From NCBI GenBank assembly GCA_028583405.1, contig CM053247.1, forward strand, positions 6,034,058 through 6,098,057: DNA of 64,000 nt, written 5' to 3'. Both the position numbers and the translations under genes were made by a program. Below are positions 1 through 12,393 of the stretch, in pieces; positions within the stretch are counted from its first letter, which is position 1; each line of letters opens with the position of its first letter. This DNA comes from Pogonophryne albipinna. Its lineage: Eukaryota > Chordata > Actinopteri > Perciformes > Artedidraconidae. The notes under the pieces were generated by a model. It was not told the origin of the DNA and ran no database searches. It saw nothing but the letters and a program-made list of their open reading frames with translations.

Positions 1-462
1 TATATTCTCCTTTTACATACATATATTTTCACTCTTACACACATACATTCTCCTTTTACATACACACATTTTCACTCTCACACACGTATATATTTACACT
101 CACACATTCATACATTTTGTTCTCATATTCATATATTTTAATGCTCATATTTATACATTTTGCTCTCATGCACATTCATTCAATGTTTACATTTAATATT
201 ATAAATAATATATGCATGTATGAAGACAATATATGTATGCAAGTGAAGAATGTATGTATGTATGAAGACAATATGTGTATGCAAGAGAAGAATGTATGTA
301 TGTGTGAGAGAAAGTATAGTGGAAACGGAAGGAGTATGGTTGAAACGGAAGGCAGGTCATTATCGCGCTGTGATTGGCTCAGAAGGTCGAGCGGGGCGGG
401 CTCATGTTCAGAACTTCGGATTCAAATCAACATGACGGAGAGAGATGAATCCGTGGCCCTTT

Positions 463-612
463 CTCATTTCTCTAACTCCCCTCCTCGACTCCCCTCCTCG
501 ACTCCTATCCTCGATACTTAGTCCCGCCCACAGGAGATGTGAGCCGAGGAGCCGAGGAGGGGAACCGAGGAGAGAGGAGGGGAAGCAGCAGGCGGTTAGA
601 GAAATGAGAACT
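463..612. repeat. Small GAGGAG/CTCCTC inverted repeat inside the arm
   Basis: The stretch opens with TCTCATTTCTCTAAC plus CCCCTCCTCGACTCC units and closes with GAGGAGGGGAAGC then GTTAGAGAAATGAGAA. It is a roughly 150-bp MITE-like inverted repeat of its own. A mirrored copy sits in the right arm near 3675-3825. Related words recur at 1450-1560. Confidence 0.55.
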
Positions 613-1303
613 CCTCTCCTCTGAGCGGTCATTTTAAAGAGACGTCCATTAATGATGACAGGAGGCACAGCAGCCTCTGTCTGATGGACAGATGTGTTCA
701 TGACCACTTTGATTCATTCACAGTGCGGAATAATGAGACAATAACAGGCTACAGATGCGGACACACACACACACACACATATATGTATATGTTTATATAC
801 ATATATATACAATTTCAGAATCAAACAGAGCACTCTCATATTAACGTAACACTATCAGAGACTGGATATATCCCCCCCCCCTCTCTGGTCGCTACAATGA
901 GGAAAATAAATGACGGACCAAAAGTTTTATTTACAAGTATTAAAAGTAAGCAGAGGACACCAAACCAACTGAGACCTGTCTGTCCGCTGCATCTACGCAC
1001 ACACTGTACCAAACACACACACGCACCTACAGCTAACAGCCGTTGTGTATTTTATTATGTGAAGCACTAAATGGTTTTAGAAAAATATGGACTCTTTGTT
1101 TGTAGATATCTACTAAACTACAGCAAATAAAGAGAGTAGGCCTGTTATACTGAGTGATATATATTATACACACTGCTCTGCTTTCTGCACGGACATCACA
1201 GCTGTTCTCTCTGGAAACATCGCGTCGCGATGAGAGCAGTTAATAAAATAATATCCAGGGGATGCATGCAGAGCTGTCATTGGCTGAGATAAGTCCGGCC
1301 GTG

Positions 1304-1688
1304 CGTCACGACTCTTTGAAACATCTCTGTTGCCGGAAATGCATCCACGAAGGAGCCGTGGAGGACCGTGGAGGACCCATCAGTGTATCCTCGGTTAGAG
1401 CTCCTCCAGAGAGCCTCCTCGATGCTCGATGCTCGGTCCTCGAAGTGCATTTAGAGAAATGAGATGTCCTTCAACATGGCGCGCTGAAATTCATTTCCGG
1501 GTCACTACCGGAGGACCGAGGAGTCGAGGAGTCGAGGAGGGGGATTTGCTGAAATGAGAACGGGCCCGTGTATCTATGGACCATTTGTTTTTCTTTATTA
1601 AAAAAGTAAACGGAAGAGCGTCTGAAAGGCGTTTTTGCCCTTTTGCTTTTTACCTTACTAAATGGTCTAATGGTCATTGGAGCGAGGG
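1304..1688. repeat. Segment present only in the left palindrome arm
   Basis: Left-arm sequence between the TCCGGCC at 1294-1300 and the GGAGCCGCGAAACTCGCGG block has no counterpart in the right arm, where the two flanks are fused around 2976-2985. It includes a GAGGACCGAGGAGTCGAGGAG-type tract and two AGAAATGAGA-like words. It is either an insertion in one arm or a deletion from the other. Confidence 0.7.
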
Positions 1689-2011
1689 GGGAGGGGGGGA
1701 GCCGCGAAACTCGCGGAAGTGATTTCAAAACAAAAAGCACTCGTTTGCTTGGAACGGTGATATTATAAACAAGGGGAAACTAGGGGAATTTAGCGATCAC
1801 AACGAAAACGGCCAAGACACACATTGAGCCCAGAAAATGAACGTTATTTGAATGAATGTTATACAGCGGTTCTGCACTGCGGTCACCTCAGCCGTCTCGA
1901 GTTTTTTTTTCAAATCAGCAGCTCTTTTTTCCCCTGCTATATTTGATGATCGATACAAATATTTGTTACCACAAGTTCTCAATAAAAGTGACACTGTTGG
2001 ACTCGGTACTA

Positions 2012-2599
2012 CTTGGACTACTACCACAAGTACAATCAAGTAGCCTACTTTTACTGTGTACTTTTTTGAGTAATCCTTTGTCAAACTCCACCCATGAGTA
2101 CAAAAAATCATTTTATCTTTCATCAAAGAGGGCAGAAAACATGCATTATTGTACTCTGGAGGGGAGTTTGACAGAGTATTACTCAAATAGTACACAGTAA
2201 AAGTACTTCATTGTATTTGTGGTAGTTTAACAAGTACTGAGTCCAACGGTACCAACTTTATTAAGAACTTATGGCTAAAAATCATTTGATCCCTCGTCAA
2301 ATATAGCATAAGCTCTTGTACTACCGTCAGCGCCGCTTCTCTGCGATTACCGTAAAGACGCTATTAATCGCGCACTCAAAATTGAAGAGCTGCTCATTTG
2401 ACCAAACAAATGCGAGAGACGGCTGAGTTGACCGCAGTCAATATCATTAAGAACTAATGGTAAAATTGTCTTTTTATCATTCATCAAAGATAGCAGAAAA
2501 CATGCATTATGTAGGCTACTATGGAGGGGACTTTGACAGAGGATTAGGCTATTCATAAAGTACACAGTGTAATTCATTTTATTTTTGGGAGCAGTCAAA
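2012..2599. other. Central spacer of the palindrome with sub-repeats
   Basis: The spacer itself holds diverged direct and inverted copies of words found in the arms, such as GAGTCCAAC, TACACAGTAAAAGTACTTC, TATTAAGAACTTATGG and GCAGAAAACATGCATTA. It looks like a stack of older copies rather than a gene. No convincing coding sequence was seen. Confidence 0.6.
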
Positions 2600-4385
2600 C
2601 TAGTACCGAGTCCAACAGTGTCACTTTTATTAAGAACTTGTGGTAACAAATATTTGTATCGATCATCAAATATAGCAGGGAAAGAGCTGCTGATTTAAAA
2701 AAAAAAACTCGAGACGGCTGAGTGACCGCAGTGCAGAACCGCTGTATAGTTTAAATCTCCTAACAATGTTAGATTTTGATTTTAGACAGTGGCTTATTAT
2801 ATTTACAGCCCTTAATAACGTTCATTTTCTGGGCTCAATGTGTGTCTTGGCCGTTTTCGTTGTGATCGCTAAATTCCCCTAGTTTCCCCTTGTTTATAAT
2901 ATCACCGTTCCAAGCAAACGAGTGCTTTTTGTTTTGAAATCACTTCCGCGAGTTTCGCGGCTCCCCCCCCGCCGGACTGACCTCAGCCAATGACAGCTCT
3001 GCATGCATCCCCTGGATATTATTTTATTAACTGCTCTCATCGCGACGCGATGTTTCCAGAGAGAACAGCTGTGATGTCCGTGCAGAAAGCAGAGCAGTGT
3101 GTATAATATATATCACTCAGTAGAACAGGCCTACTCTCTTTATTTGCTGTAGTTTAGTAGATATCTACAAACAAAGAGTCCATATTTTTCTAAAACCATT
3201 TAGTGCTTCACATAATAAAATACACAACGGCTGTTAGGCTGTTAGCTGTAGGTGCGTGTGTGTGTTTGGTACAGTGTGTGCGTAGATGCAGCGGACAGAC
3301 AGGTCTCAGTTGGTTTGGTGTCCTCTGCTTACTTTTAATACTTGTAAATAAAACTTTTGGTCCGTCATTTATTTTCCTCATTGTAGCGACCACAGAGAGG
3401 GGGGGGGGGGGGGATATATCCAGTCTCTGATAGTGTTACGTTAATATGAGAGTGCTCTGTTTGATTCTGAAATTGTATATATATGTATATAAATATATAC
3501 ATATATGTGTGTGTGTGTGTGTGTGTCCGCATCTGTAGCCTGTTATTGTCTCATTATTCCGCACTGTGAATGAATCAAAGTGGTCATGAACACATCTGTC
3601 CATCAGACAGAGGCTGCTGTGCCTCCTGTCATCATTAATGGACGTCTCTTTAAAATGACCGCTCAGAGGAGAGGAGTTCTCATTTCTCTAACCGCCTGCT
3701 GCTTCCCCTCCTCTCTCCTCGGTTCCCCTCCTCGGCTCCTCGGCTCACATCTCCTGTGGGCGGGACTAAGTATCGAGGATAGGAGTCGAGGAGGGGAGTC
3801 GAGGAGGGAAGTTAGAGAAATGAGAAAGGGCCACTGATTCATCTCTCTCCGTCATGTTGATTTGAATCCGAAGTTCTGAACATGAGCCCGCCCCGCTCGA
3901 CCTCCTGAGCCAATCACAGCGCGATAATGACCTGCCTTCCGTTTCAACCAAACTCCTTCCGTTTCCACTATACTTTCTCTCACACATACATACATTCTTC
4001 TCTTGCATACACATATTGTCTTCATACATACATACATTCTTCTCTTGCATACACACATTGTCTTCATACATACATACATTCTTCTCTTACATACATACAT
4101 TGTCTTCATACATGCATATATTATTTATAATATTAAATGTAAACATTGAATGAATGTGCATGAGAGCAAAATGTATAAATATGAGCATTAAAATATATGA
4201 ATATGAGAGCAAAATGTATGAATGTGTGAGTGTAAATATATACGTGTGTGAGAGTGAAAATGTATGTATGTAAAAGGAGAATATATGTGTGTAAGAGTGA
4301 AAATGTATGTATGTATAAGGAGAATGTATGTGTGTAAGAGTGAAAATGTATGTATGTATAAGGAGAATGTATGTGCGTGAGAGGA
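2600..4385. repeat. Right arm of the giant imperfect palindrome
   Basis: This is the reverse complement of the left arm. It lacks about 385 bp present in the left arm (1304-1688) and carries about 70 bp not found there (2749-2815, between the blocks that pair with 1862 and 1845). The distal tip is built of short units with TGTATG and AGTGAAAATG words and stops near 4385, where unrelated sequence begins. Confidence 0.9.
3985..4115. repeat. About 42-bp minisatellite near the arm tip
   Basis: About three tandem copies of a unit with the words CATTCTTCTCTTGCATACAC and ATTGTCTTCATACATACATA. The left arm (about 205-305) holds fewer copies in reverse complement, so copy number differs between the arms. 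Confidence 0.75.
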
Positions 4386-7380
4386 CCAGTATGAATTACG
4401 GCCTGTACGGCCCCTCATACACTACTGGAGCTCATCCAGTGTATAACACAATCATGAATGACACATGGAATAAGATTTGTATGCATTGTGGGTCTTCTTT
4501 TGGCATCGGCATTTCTGAAATTAGGATTAGCAATATGCAATATGCATTTTATTTTAATATTTTTGTCCGTTGGATCAGTTAATCAATGAACTCATTGCAA
4601 CGGTTTGGGGAGGAGCCTACTTCCAAAAACTTCAATGTAAGCAGAAGTATTTTTTATACACAGTCACAAGGATTCCCAGTGTTTACTTTCCATTCGACTA
4701 AGAATCAAGTTTCTAGATAATTCTTGTTACATTGTCAGTTTTCAGAAGTTAATCGTTACTCATCACATATAGCAATTGCAGAAATCATGGAGTTACCGTA
4801 TAAAAATTAGGGCACTCAACATTAATGCGGTAATGCTCACGATTAATCTAGAAACCTTTATGTGAACGCAAAATGAATTACTCTACCAAGTTTGGCCCTA
4901 AGTCGCTCCTGTTATACCAGTGCAGATGTTTACCATGAATCACATTGCAGTAAAAAGGCAAAGAAAGCAGAGGAATCGGCAAAAGTGACGTGTATTGCAT
5001 TGACTAGAGACTGTTAGCAACTATCCCGGTTTAACGGCACAACTGCACCCGTTTGCTATAGGTGTGGTGATGACTGAGGAAAGGCATTCTGCCAAACCGT
5101 ACGGTAGCAAGTTTGTTGAGTGTGAGATAGCGGACAAAGTCAACACTGTAGGAACAGATAGTGCAGAAGGAAAGCGGAATAGATTATATAGATAATATGC
5201 CCAAAAAGCGCACATTGTACAGAGAGGAATCACAACGGCTCGCCGTGACAGTGGAACCTTTTTGCTTTTAAGCATATGACTTTACATATAAGCAATTTTC
5301 TAAAAGGTCTTTACAAAGCCGAGCGACACTGGTGGAAAAATTGATGATGAAGTTTCAACTTTGTAATGGCCAAAAGGGTTTCATGTGAGGATATGTAGCG
5401 GCCTATAGCCTAAACATGGGTAGTACCGCGTTGGCGGTCACTTCAGAAGGAAGTTTCAGAGATTTCTTTAACTGAAACTGTCCACAGATAAACATGGCAG
5501 GAATCAAAGACATTTTTAAAAAGTCTGCCCAAGCAATACTTTTATTTAATTACTTGATGTACATTAAGATGTTTATTCTTTTGTACTTTTCTTAAGTGAA
5601 ATCCTGAATGCAGAACTTGTCACGATTTCTTTTCACGGTGGTTTTTCAGAGCAGTATTTCATTCTTTGCTGAGGTAAAGGATCTGAGTACTTCTAACACA
5701 ATTGGAGTTGTTATGGCCAGTTTGTTTCAAACTGTTTATGCATCCATTATATATGGAGCAAAATGAATGTGTTGACAAATGGACAATTCAGTTTTATTTG
5801 TATGACTTACTTAAAAGGAGGCAAGGCTGGATAGCGTTACATCAGATCCAAAATAAAGTTTGTGAAGTCATCAAAGTGATGGTACAAAAAAAATACTGCA
5901 GCTAAGGGACTTGTAAAGTAAGAATGTAGAAAGTGTATGCCGGGAAACTAAATATGTGACATCCCAGTACCCTAAGTACCATAAGTGCCCATTGAGTTCA
6001 AGACTAATTGTGACCTGTCTTCCCGGAAGCAATAGAGCACTATATTTGGGACATAGTTAACCTACTATTGAGGTGTTCAGGGGACACACTCTATTTTGTT
6101 CCCATAATGCTACATTGTGATCATTCATTTGGGTTAAATTATGCAAACATAAAGCTATAGCTAATTCCAGCAGTTAGGTGAGCGTAGGTTCCAAAGAGTC
6201 TTCTTATGGTGCATTCAAGCTCTATTCAGTAAAAATTACTTTTGGGCAAATTTGTATAATATATAAATATATTTTCCTCAATAGTATTGATATAACATTT
6301 CCTTTTCTGCAAGAAACTTGAATAAATAAAGTTGTTGGAAGATATTTTCACATAGATACAGAGGGAATGATTACCTTTCTCAGCAAAATCAGTATGCAAA
6401 TTGTGATAAAGGAGTGTATGTTGAAGTATATGTGATATATTATTTTGTTTTAGTTTATTAACTGTGGTACCGAATTGGTATTGAGAATGTTGTAATCCCA
6501 ATGGTATTGTTATTGAGTACTAAATGTCTAGTAGTGTGACATCCCTACTGTGTAGTGTAATATTTCTCCTCTGCTCTGAGTCATCAGCGGTTCATAAAAC
6601 CAAGAACACTGTTTTTCAGTTTTCAAAGTGTTTGAGTGATCTCAACAAGTGGCATCTCCATGGTAACACGTAATGAAATACTAAGTCATTGGTGCCTTTA
6701 AGAGCCTCACTCTTATCTCCTCCACGTATTATGGTCCCAATTACAACAGCTCTGGGAAATATTCTGCTGAGAGAGCAGCAGCAATCAGCGATGAAGGATC
6801 TTTCTCGCCATTATGACTCGATAAAGATTACAGATTTTACAGATATATCTCTGCACAATATTCTTGAGTGATATTACAGTTGAAAAGAAAAGCCAGGCCA
6901 AGTCTGTAAATATAAAGAAAAGACCGTTGTCAAGCCCAACACAGTGTTATCCTGTGGTGGTAGGGTTTCCTAGAAAAGAGATTTGCTTCTATTGTATTAT
7001 TGTGAAACCAATGACAAAAAGGTTGCTCTCAGATCTGAGGGGAAAATATTCCCTTTCGTGCTTCATGGGAGACAAAGACAAATCAATCACCTGTGCTCTG
7101 TGCTTTTTTTAACATCCCTCTGATATTTGTTTTGACTGCACTTAAACTGCAGTGGTAACGTCCAAGGTTACAGTGCATCAGCACATAATTTAAATAAAAG
7201 ACTCAAATCAGGACAATAAATGTTGATGCTTGTAACAATGTTAGTGTGTTTGCATGGCTAAATATATAGAGGGAGGTCACTAATACGTCAGGTTTCAGGG
7301 ATTAGTTCATGCCCCCAGATAGTTTACCAGATGTTGAAGCAAATCTTTCGTAGTGACCAAAATGGGGCCCAAAAATACTT
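4386..7380. other. No gene recognised
   Basis: AT-rich sequence with only short accidental open frames and no protein family I recognise. Part of the right side (about 7330-7430, the words around CCCATTGACTTACAATGGG) looks like a dispersed fish repeat that resumes after the hAT MITE at about 8485. Confidence 0.5.
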
Positions 7381-7439
7381 TATCCCATTGACTTACAATG
7401 GGAATATATCAGCATATATATATATATATATATATATAT

Positions 7440-8475
7440 TAGTGCTGTCAAAATTATCGCGTTAACGGCGGTAATTAATTTTTTGAATTAATTGCGTTAA
7501 AATATTTAACGCATTTAACGCATGCGCAGAATGGCCCGTCCCATACGTGCCACCAGTGGCAGCGCCAGGGTATGGCTGGGGTATGCTACACCCATACCAA
7601 GAAATGGCTTAGCCCCACCATGAAAAATGATGTTAAAGTAAGCAAAATAAAGTCCGCCAACTCGCTCGGAGTAAATTGCACAGACAGCAGTTAGTCAGAT
7701 TGATTTCAGGAGCCACTTGTCTGGAAATACCGAAGACCAGAAACGGTTTTGAAAACTTTTGTCACGTAGTGATCGTCTTCTCAATAGAACATCTTTGATA
7801 ATGTCGGTGTTGTTGCAGGAAGTCCCGACGGAGAATACTTTTGCTGTAGTACAGGGGTGCACATAACTGGTACGCAGGTTATGTGCGTAATCTGAAACTT
7901 GTGTCACAAAGCGCATTTGCGTACCGGCGTACTTGTGAAGCTTTTCCAGAAGGCGGTTAGATCACCGGACGACAGAGTCGGTCTCCGTGTGCACAGACAG
8001 GGCTGCTGTTAACGTCGGTCTGTACAACGGAATTGTGCCAAAACTACGCCAACCGGCTGCGGAGGGAGACTCCCCCCCCTTCACTGGAGAACTGCGCTAA
8101 AACAGCTGATCACAACGTTCACACTCTGTGGTCACGGAGTACTCCACTAGCCCCCCCCCTCCCCTCTGTCGACTTCCCTGAAGTACTCCCCCGTTGATAG
8201 AAATCAACACGTAATGAATTAAGACCCCACGGTTTGATGATTGATAGGTGTGTGGGTTGTCTTTCATTTTGACACGCAGACATTTTTTATAATAAACATA
8301 GATACTGTGTTAAATGGATATATCCGCCTTCTTTCATTTATCTTTCCATTCCCACAACAATATACATAAAGAAATGGCATATTTTGGACATAGTTCGAAT
8401 GGTGATTAATCACGATTAATTCATTTTTAAGCTCTGATTAATCTGATTAAAATTTGTAATCGTTTGACAGCCCTA
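7440..8475. mobile_element. Non-autonomous hAT-like element
   Basis: The ends are inverted: TAGTGCTGTCAAA on the left and TTTGACAGCCCTA on the right, followed inward by the ATTAATCGCGTTAA-type subterminal words common in a large fish hAT MITE family. It sits in an AT microsatellite. The flanking 8 bp ATATATAT on both sides (7432-7439 and 8476-8483) fit a hAT duplication but are trivial in such a tract. No transposase is present. A relative occurs at 26767-27303. Confidence 0.8.
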
Positions 8476-8483
8476 ATATATAT

Positions 8484-10029
8484 ATAACAGCCCATATTTA
8501 AATCATTATAGCCTTAAAGTTGTAAAATGCACAAAAAGCTGAATGCAGAGTTCATGATCCCTTTCCATTCATCTGACCTTGCCAACACTGGACGTCTAAG
8601 GAAAACGCCAGTGTGCATGCTTTCTGAGCCCCATAAATATGGACAATTGCTGGATGATCGATATAGGATGCAAATATTTTTGTTCTTTCAAGTCAGACAA
8701 TTTTGGCTTGAAATGCAACCGGGCAACTTTCATAGGAATGAATGGGACGCCGCCTCCAACGTATCCAGTTGTCTTTGTACAAACAGTTTCTGTGCTCCAG
8801 GTATTATCAGGACAATATTTTCAGCTGCACCACATCTATGATAAATCCCTGATAAACAATGCACATTTATCATGCAAAAAAGAGATAAAACAAAAGACAG
8901 ATGATGCTCTGTGCTTCCTGAAACTGTCTGCTAACTCCCACGCAGCTGCTTACAAAGACCACCCAGGATCTCTTCTGACAAATCACAAAGCAAATTAACT
9001 ATAAAAGCAAAATGCAACATCCCCAGTGCTTGCTGTTCTGCCATTAACGCATTTCCTCCCTCAGACACCCAGAATATCCACGCTCCCATCACAATCCACA
9101 CAGCAGCTATAGTCGCGGATAAATAACAATAAAAGTACAAGCCTGCTCTCTTGTGTGTTAAACGCTTCAAACAAATAATCTTTCCTCACACTGTTTCTAA
9201 ATTAAAAAATCCTTCAATACAAAGGAAAGTAAAAAAATAAAACTGAATTGCCGGCAGCTCTAGCATAAAGTCACAGGCGTGTGAATGTTGTGGGAGATGT
9301 GTGACCATTTTAACTTGCTGATGTTTAAAAAGCTTGAGGGAAACATGTCACAGTTTAAAACGAATTACTGCTTAACCTCTTTCTTGCAGCAACTTAGATG
9401 AGAGGATCAAAACCATTCTCATGTTTGTACATAAAATATAAAGATAGAGCTCGCACATTGTTATCTGAGCTTAGCATAAAGCTTGGAAACTGGGGAAAAT
9501 GCTAGCTGGCTCTCTCCAATGTTATTTAAACTACATATCGTGTCTGTTAGCTAAACAAAAGACAAAGCGTAATAATGTCAATTCACCGTCCAGACTGTCA
9601 CGTTCGTGCTAACTTCATATTCACCATCAAATATGCTCTCTTATTACTTAAGCTAACACTTGCTAACTCAGGCTAACTCAGGCTAATAGACCAGTGAATT
9701 ATTCCCTTAAGGAATTAGCTACTACATCTTCAAATATTTTTTATAACCCAAGTCAACATAGAGTCAGTTGAATCCAGATTGCAGTACACCATGAAACCCT
9801 GATACAGCATCTCTATATCAGTTTATTCGAAAGACAAGCGTTTCTATTTTTTGACAATATTAAACATCACACCTTTAGACAGTGTAAGAAACATTTTTTA
9901 GAGAGTACTTAGACAAGTGAGTTTGGCAATTTACTTGTCCGAATAAATTTGTCGGACAAATTGGGGCCACTGGAGTCTTCTTCTTTGTCATCGTATTTTA
10001 CATTTTCCCACGGTTTTACGACACCGCTA
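8484..10029. other. No gene recognised
   Basis: The left part (8484-8780) continues the repeat-like sequence interrupted by the hAT MITE. The remainder, including GCTAACTCAGGCTAA words near 9655-9690, shows no coding region or clear element boundaries. It ends at the EnSpm-like terminus. Confidence 0.45.
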
Positions 10030-11684
10030 AACAGCAAAAAGTCCAGTGTTAAATGAACTCCTACAGAGTTGATTTCAACACTTTTTCGGAGTCTGTAGAG
10101 TTAAATTAACACTTTCAAAAATAGTTAAACATTTAACACTATGCCAGTGTTACTTCTTTAACTCTCAAAACAGAGTTAAAGTATGGATTAAACAAATAAC
10201 ACTGCTCTGAGTAAAACATTTTTTTAACTATTTCTCCAGTGTCAGTTTTAACTCTGAGAAAGTGTTAAAATGATTTTAATTGTATATTGTATTGTAATGT
10301 AAAAACACAAGGATGAGATACAATAAAGAATTGATTTCAACAATATTTATTTTTGCCTTTTTTCATCAAGAGTCATTCAATCTGTTGAATTAAAACATTG
10401 TAGATGAAGGTAAAATATATTGACTTTCATTGGAAACATCGTAAGAGCTTTGTATGTCAAACGGCTTGTGACATTTCAGCTCAGACAATTTTAGTATAAA
10501 CCTGTCCTCTCCAGCTCGCAACACTCTAAATGCATGAAGATATTCCTCAAATTTCTCTGTGAAAAGCTTGATAGTCAACAAAAAAATGTCATTCTCAACC
10601 AAAAGAATGTCACTAATTTGACTGGCATGTCTTCTTCCATTGCACTGCAAATAACAAGTCCAGCTTTATACTAGTCTACACCATCAACTTTAACCCAACC
10701 AGATGAGAAAACATATTTTGACAATATCATTTCAAGCATTTCATTGTTGATCACATTCTCACCTCTGAGGGAAAAAGGTTTAATTGGCCCGTACTCGTTG
10801 TTTTTTTTAGAGTGAATGTTTCCCAATCATATGCAATGGCCATCTGATGCTTTTTAGCAAGTGATTTCGTTATGTTTTAGATTTTTTTTAAAGAATCTTT
10901 AAACAGCTTGTGTTTGGCCTCAAACCTCATGCAGCACATATCTAATACGGGGCCAATTTTTCTTATAGAGGATAGGTAATGGATCATAAAATGATGCTTA
11001 GGTATCAAGTTTTTATGTGGAAACAAAAGCTTAAATAGTTTGTGATGTTCAACAATCAAATGCTTTAAATATATTGTCATACCCAGAGTGACAGAAGGCT
11101 AAAAGATGATGTTCATTATTTGAAGTAACAACAGTAACAAATTCCAATATTTGTTTCCTGCAGGAATAATGTCACCAAACAACAGAGGGATGTTTTTCAC
11201 AACACACAATGTCTGAATGGAATGTAAACCAATGCTATTGCCAGCACTCTCTAAAACAATCTTTGTGGGACGATATTTGTGTTCTAAAGATCCATAATCA
11301 AAACCATAACCCCTAGAAAGTAGGTCCTGTTCTGACAAAAAGTGTTGTGAGATATCCAAAAAGTAATTTCATCTCGTACTGTGCCACACCCTCAAGAAGA
11401 TCATGCATTATATCAAATGAATAGTTATTACAAACATGGTAATACTTCAATGAATTAAAGGGAAATGGAAACACTTTTCAAACTGCTTTCCATGCGACAA
11501 TATTCCCATTAGGAAATGTATTTATCTAGTCTATTTCCAATGTAAACGATCGAGATACGCAAATTTATTTTTTGAAATACGCGCCTAATGACCTTGGGCG
11601 CTTCCATCGATCCGGGACTTTCCCAGTGACGTCACTGTGTGGGTACGGCTTCCTGGGCCAAAGCTTAATACAGCTGCAAACAAC

Positions 11685-11924
11685 ATGGCGTGCAATGCAC
11701 CAGTGGTTTCCAACAAAAGAAAACGGTCGTCGTCAGGAGCGTATTGTATTGCCCCAGGCTGCACAAATGGTTTTTATACAAAGAAGGAAGAAGTACATTT
11801 CCATAGGCTGCCACTAAAGGATGAGAAGCTGCTCAAAGCATGGGTTAGCACTAACTATGCACGTACTATGTGGCCTAACTTAAATCCCAAAGCATTAAAC
11901 TCCATTTGGCCGAGGTCAAAGTGA
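11685..11924 (+). pseudogene. THAP-domain ORF, truncated (79 codons)
   Basis: The start was taken at 11685 (MACNAPV) because the basic N-terminal stretch KRKRSSSGAY leads directly into the domain. Visible THAP features are the pair C21-x4-C26 (CIAPGC), the FHRLP motif at about residues 39-43 and the tryptophan of LLKAWV at residue 53. The second metal-binding pair (C-x2-H) expected near the domain end is absent and the ORF stops at residue 79, so a complete zinc site cannot form. THAP domains bind DNA and occur at the N terminus of Kolobok and P-type transposases. Here the ORF is best read as the remnant of that protein inside a TTAA element. A host THAP gene is unlikely, because no further exons are evident and the ORF lies wholly between the inverted ends. 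Confidence 0.7.
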
Positions 11925-11996
11925 ATAAAAAAATATATCCTCTACATCGGTGACGATTTATTCATATTCTATGTACCCATCTATGTTTACCTTTAG

Positions 11997-12290
11997 CTAG
12001 CGGCTAAGCTAGTGGGACGCTACGGAGCCCAGCTATCCGCCCTCTGAAGCTTTTAGGGCCGACAGGGGGAGGAGAATGTCCCGCTAACGCTGTGTGTTTC
12101 ACATTAGCGGGACGCTATGGAGCTCAGGTATCCGCCCTCTGAAGCTTTTAGGGCCGACAGGGGGAGGAGAATACAACGCTGTGTGTATTTATCGCTAAGC
12201 TAGCGGCTAAGCTAGCTGGACGCTACGGAGCCCAGCTATCCGCCCTCTGAAGCTTTTATGGCGGACAGGTTGAGGAGGATGTCCCGCTCC
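11997..12290. repeat. About 105-115-bp minisatellite inside the Kolobok-like element
   Basis: Three copies of a unit containing GGACGCTACGGAGCCCAGC, TATCCGCCCTCTGAAGCTTTT and GGGCCGACAGGGGGAGGAGA. The last copy is a variant ending TATGGCGGACAGGTTGAGGAGG. The same unit family, with the same terminal variant, recurs at 21281-21557. Confidence 0.85.
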
Positions 12291-12393
12291 TGGTAACTGT
12301 AGATGCTTCCACATCAATGTCATCTCCCGACGAATAGTCAAATTCATCGTTCAAAACGTCGATCTCATTGCAAAATTCCTCCATCGCTGCCAT
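12256..12393 (-). other. Short acidic ORF at the opposite end of the Kolobok-like element
   Basis: From an ATG at 12393 the minus strand reads MAAMEEFCNEIDVLNDEF and an acidic serine-rich continuation, then runs into the minisatellite-derived sequence TSSSTCPP and stops at 12256. It could be the start of a second element protein whose body was deleted and replaced by the minisatellite. No domain is recognised. Confidence 0.3.

Larger units (their letters stand above)
1..2011. repeat. Left arm of a giant imperfect palindrome
   Basis: The sequence from base 1 to about 2011 reappears as its reverse complement between about 2600 and 4385. Paired landmarks are 684-707 with 3580-3603, 1262-1280 with about 2992-3010, 1689-1845 with 2820-2976, and 1862-2010 with 2600-2748. 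By eye the arms are nearly identical except for indels. The arm holds AT-rich Tcatacat-type simple repeats at its tip and GAGGAG-rich stretches. The outer tip probably lies just left of the window. Open frames within it are mirrored in the other arm and look non-coding. Confidence 0.9.

Noticed and set aside
408..707. Open frame starting MVMNTSVHQ, mirrored at 3580-3837
   Set aside because: Both copies come from the palindrome arms. The frame has no recognised domain and runs through GAGGAG simple sequence.
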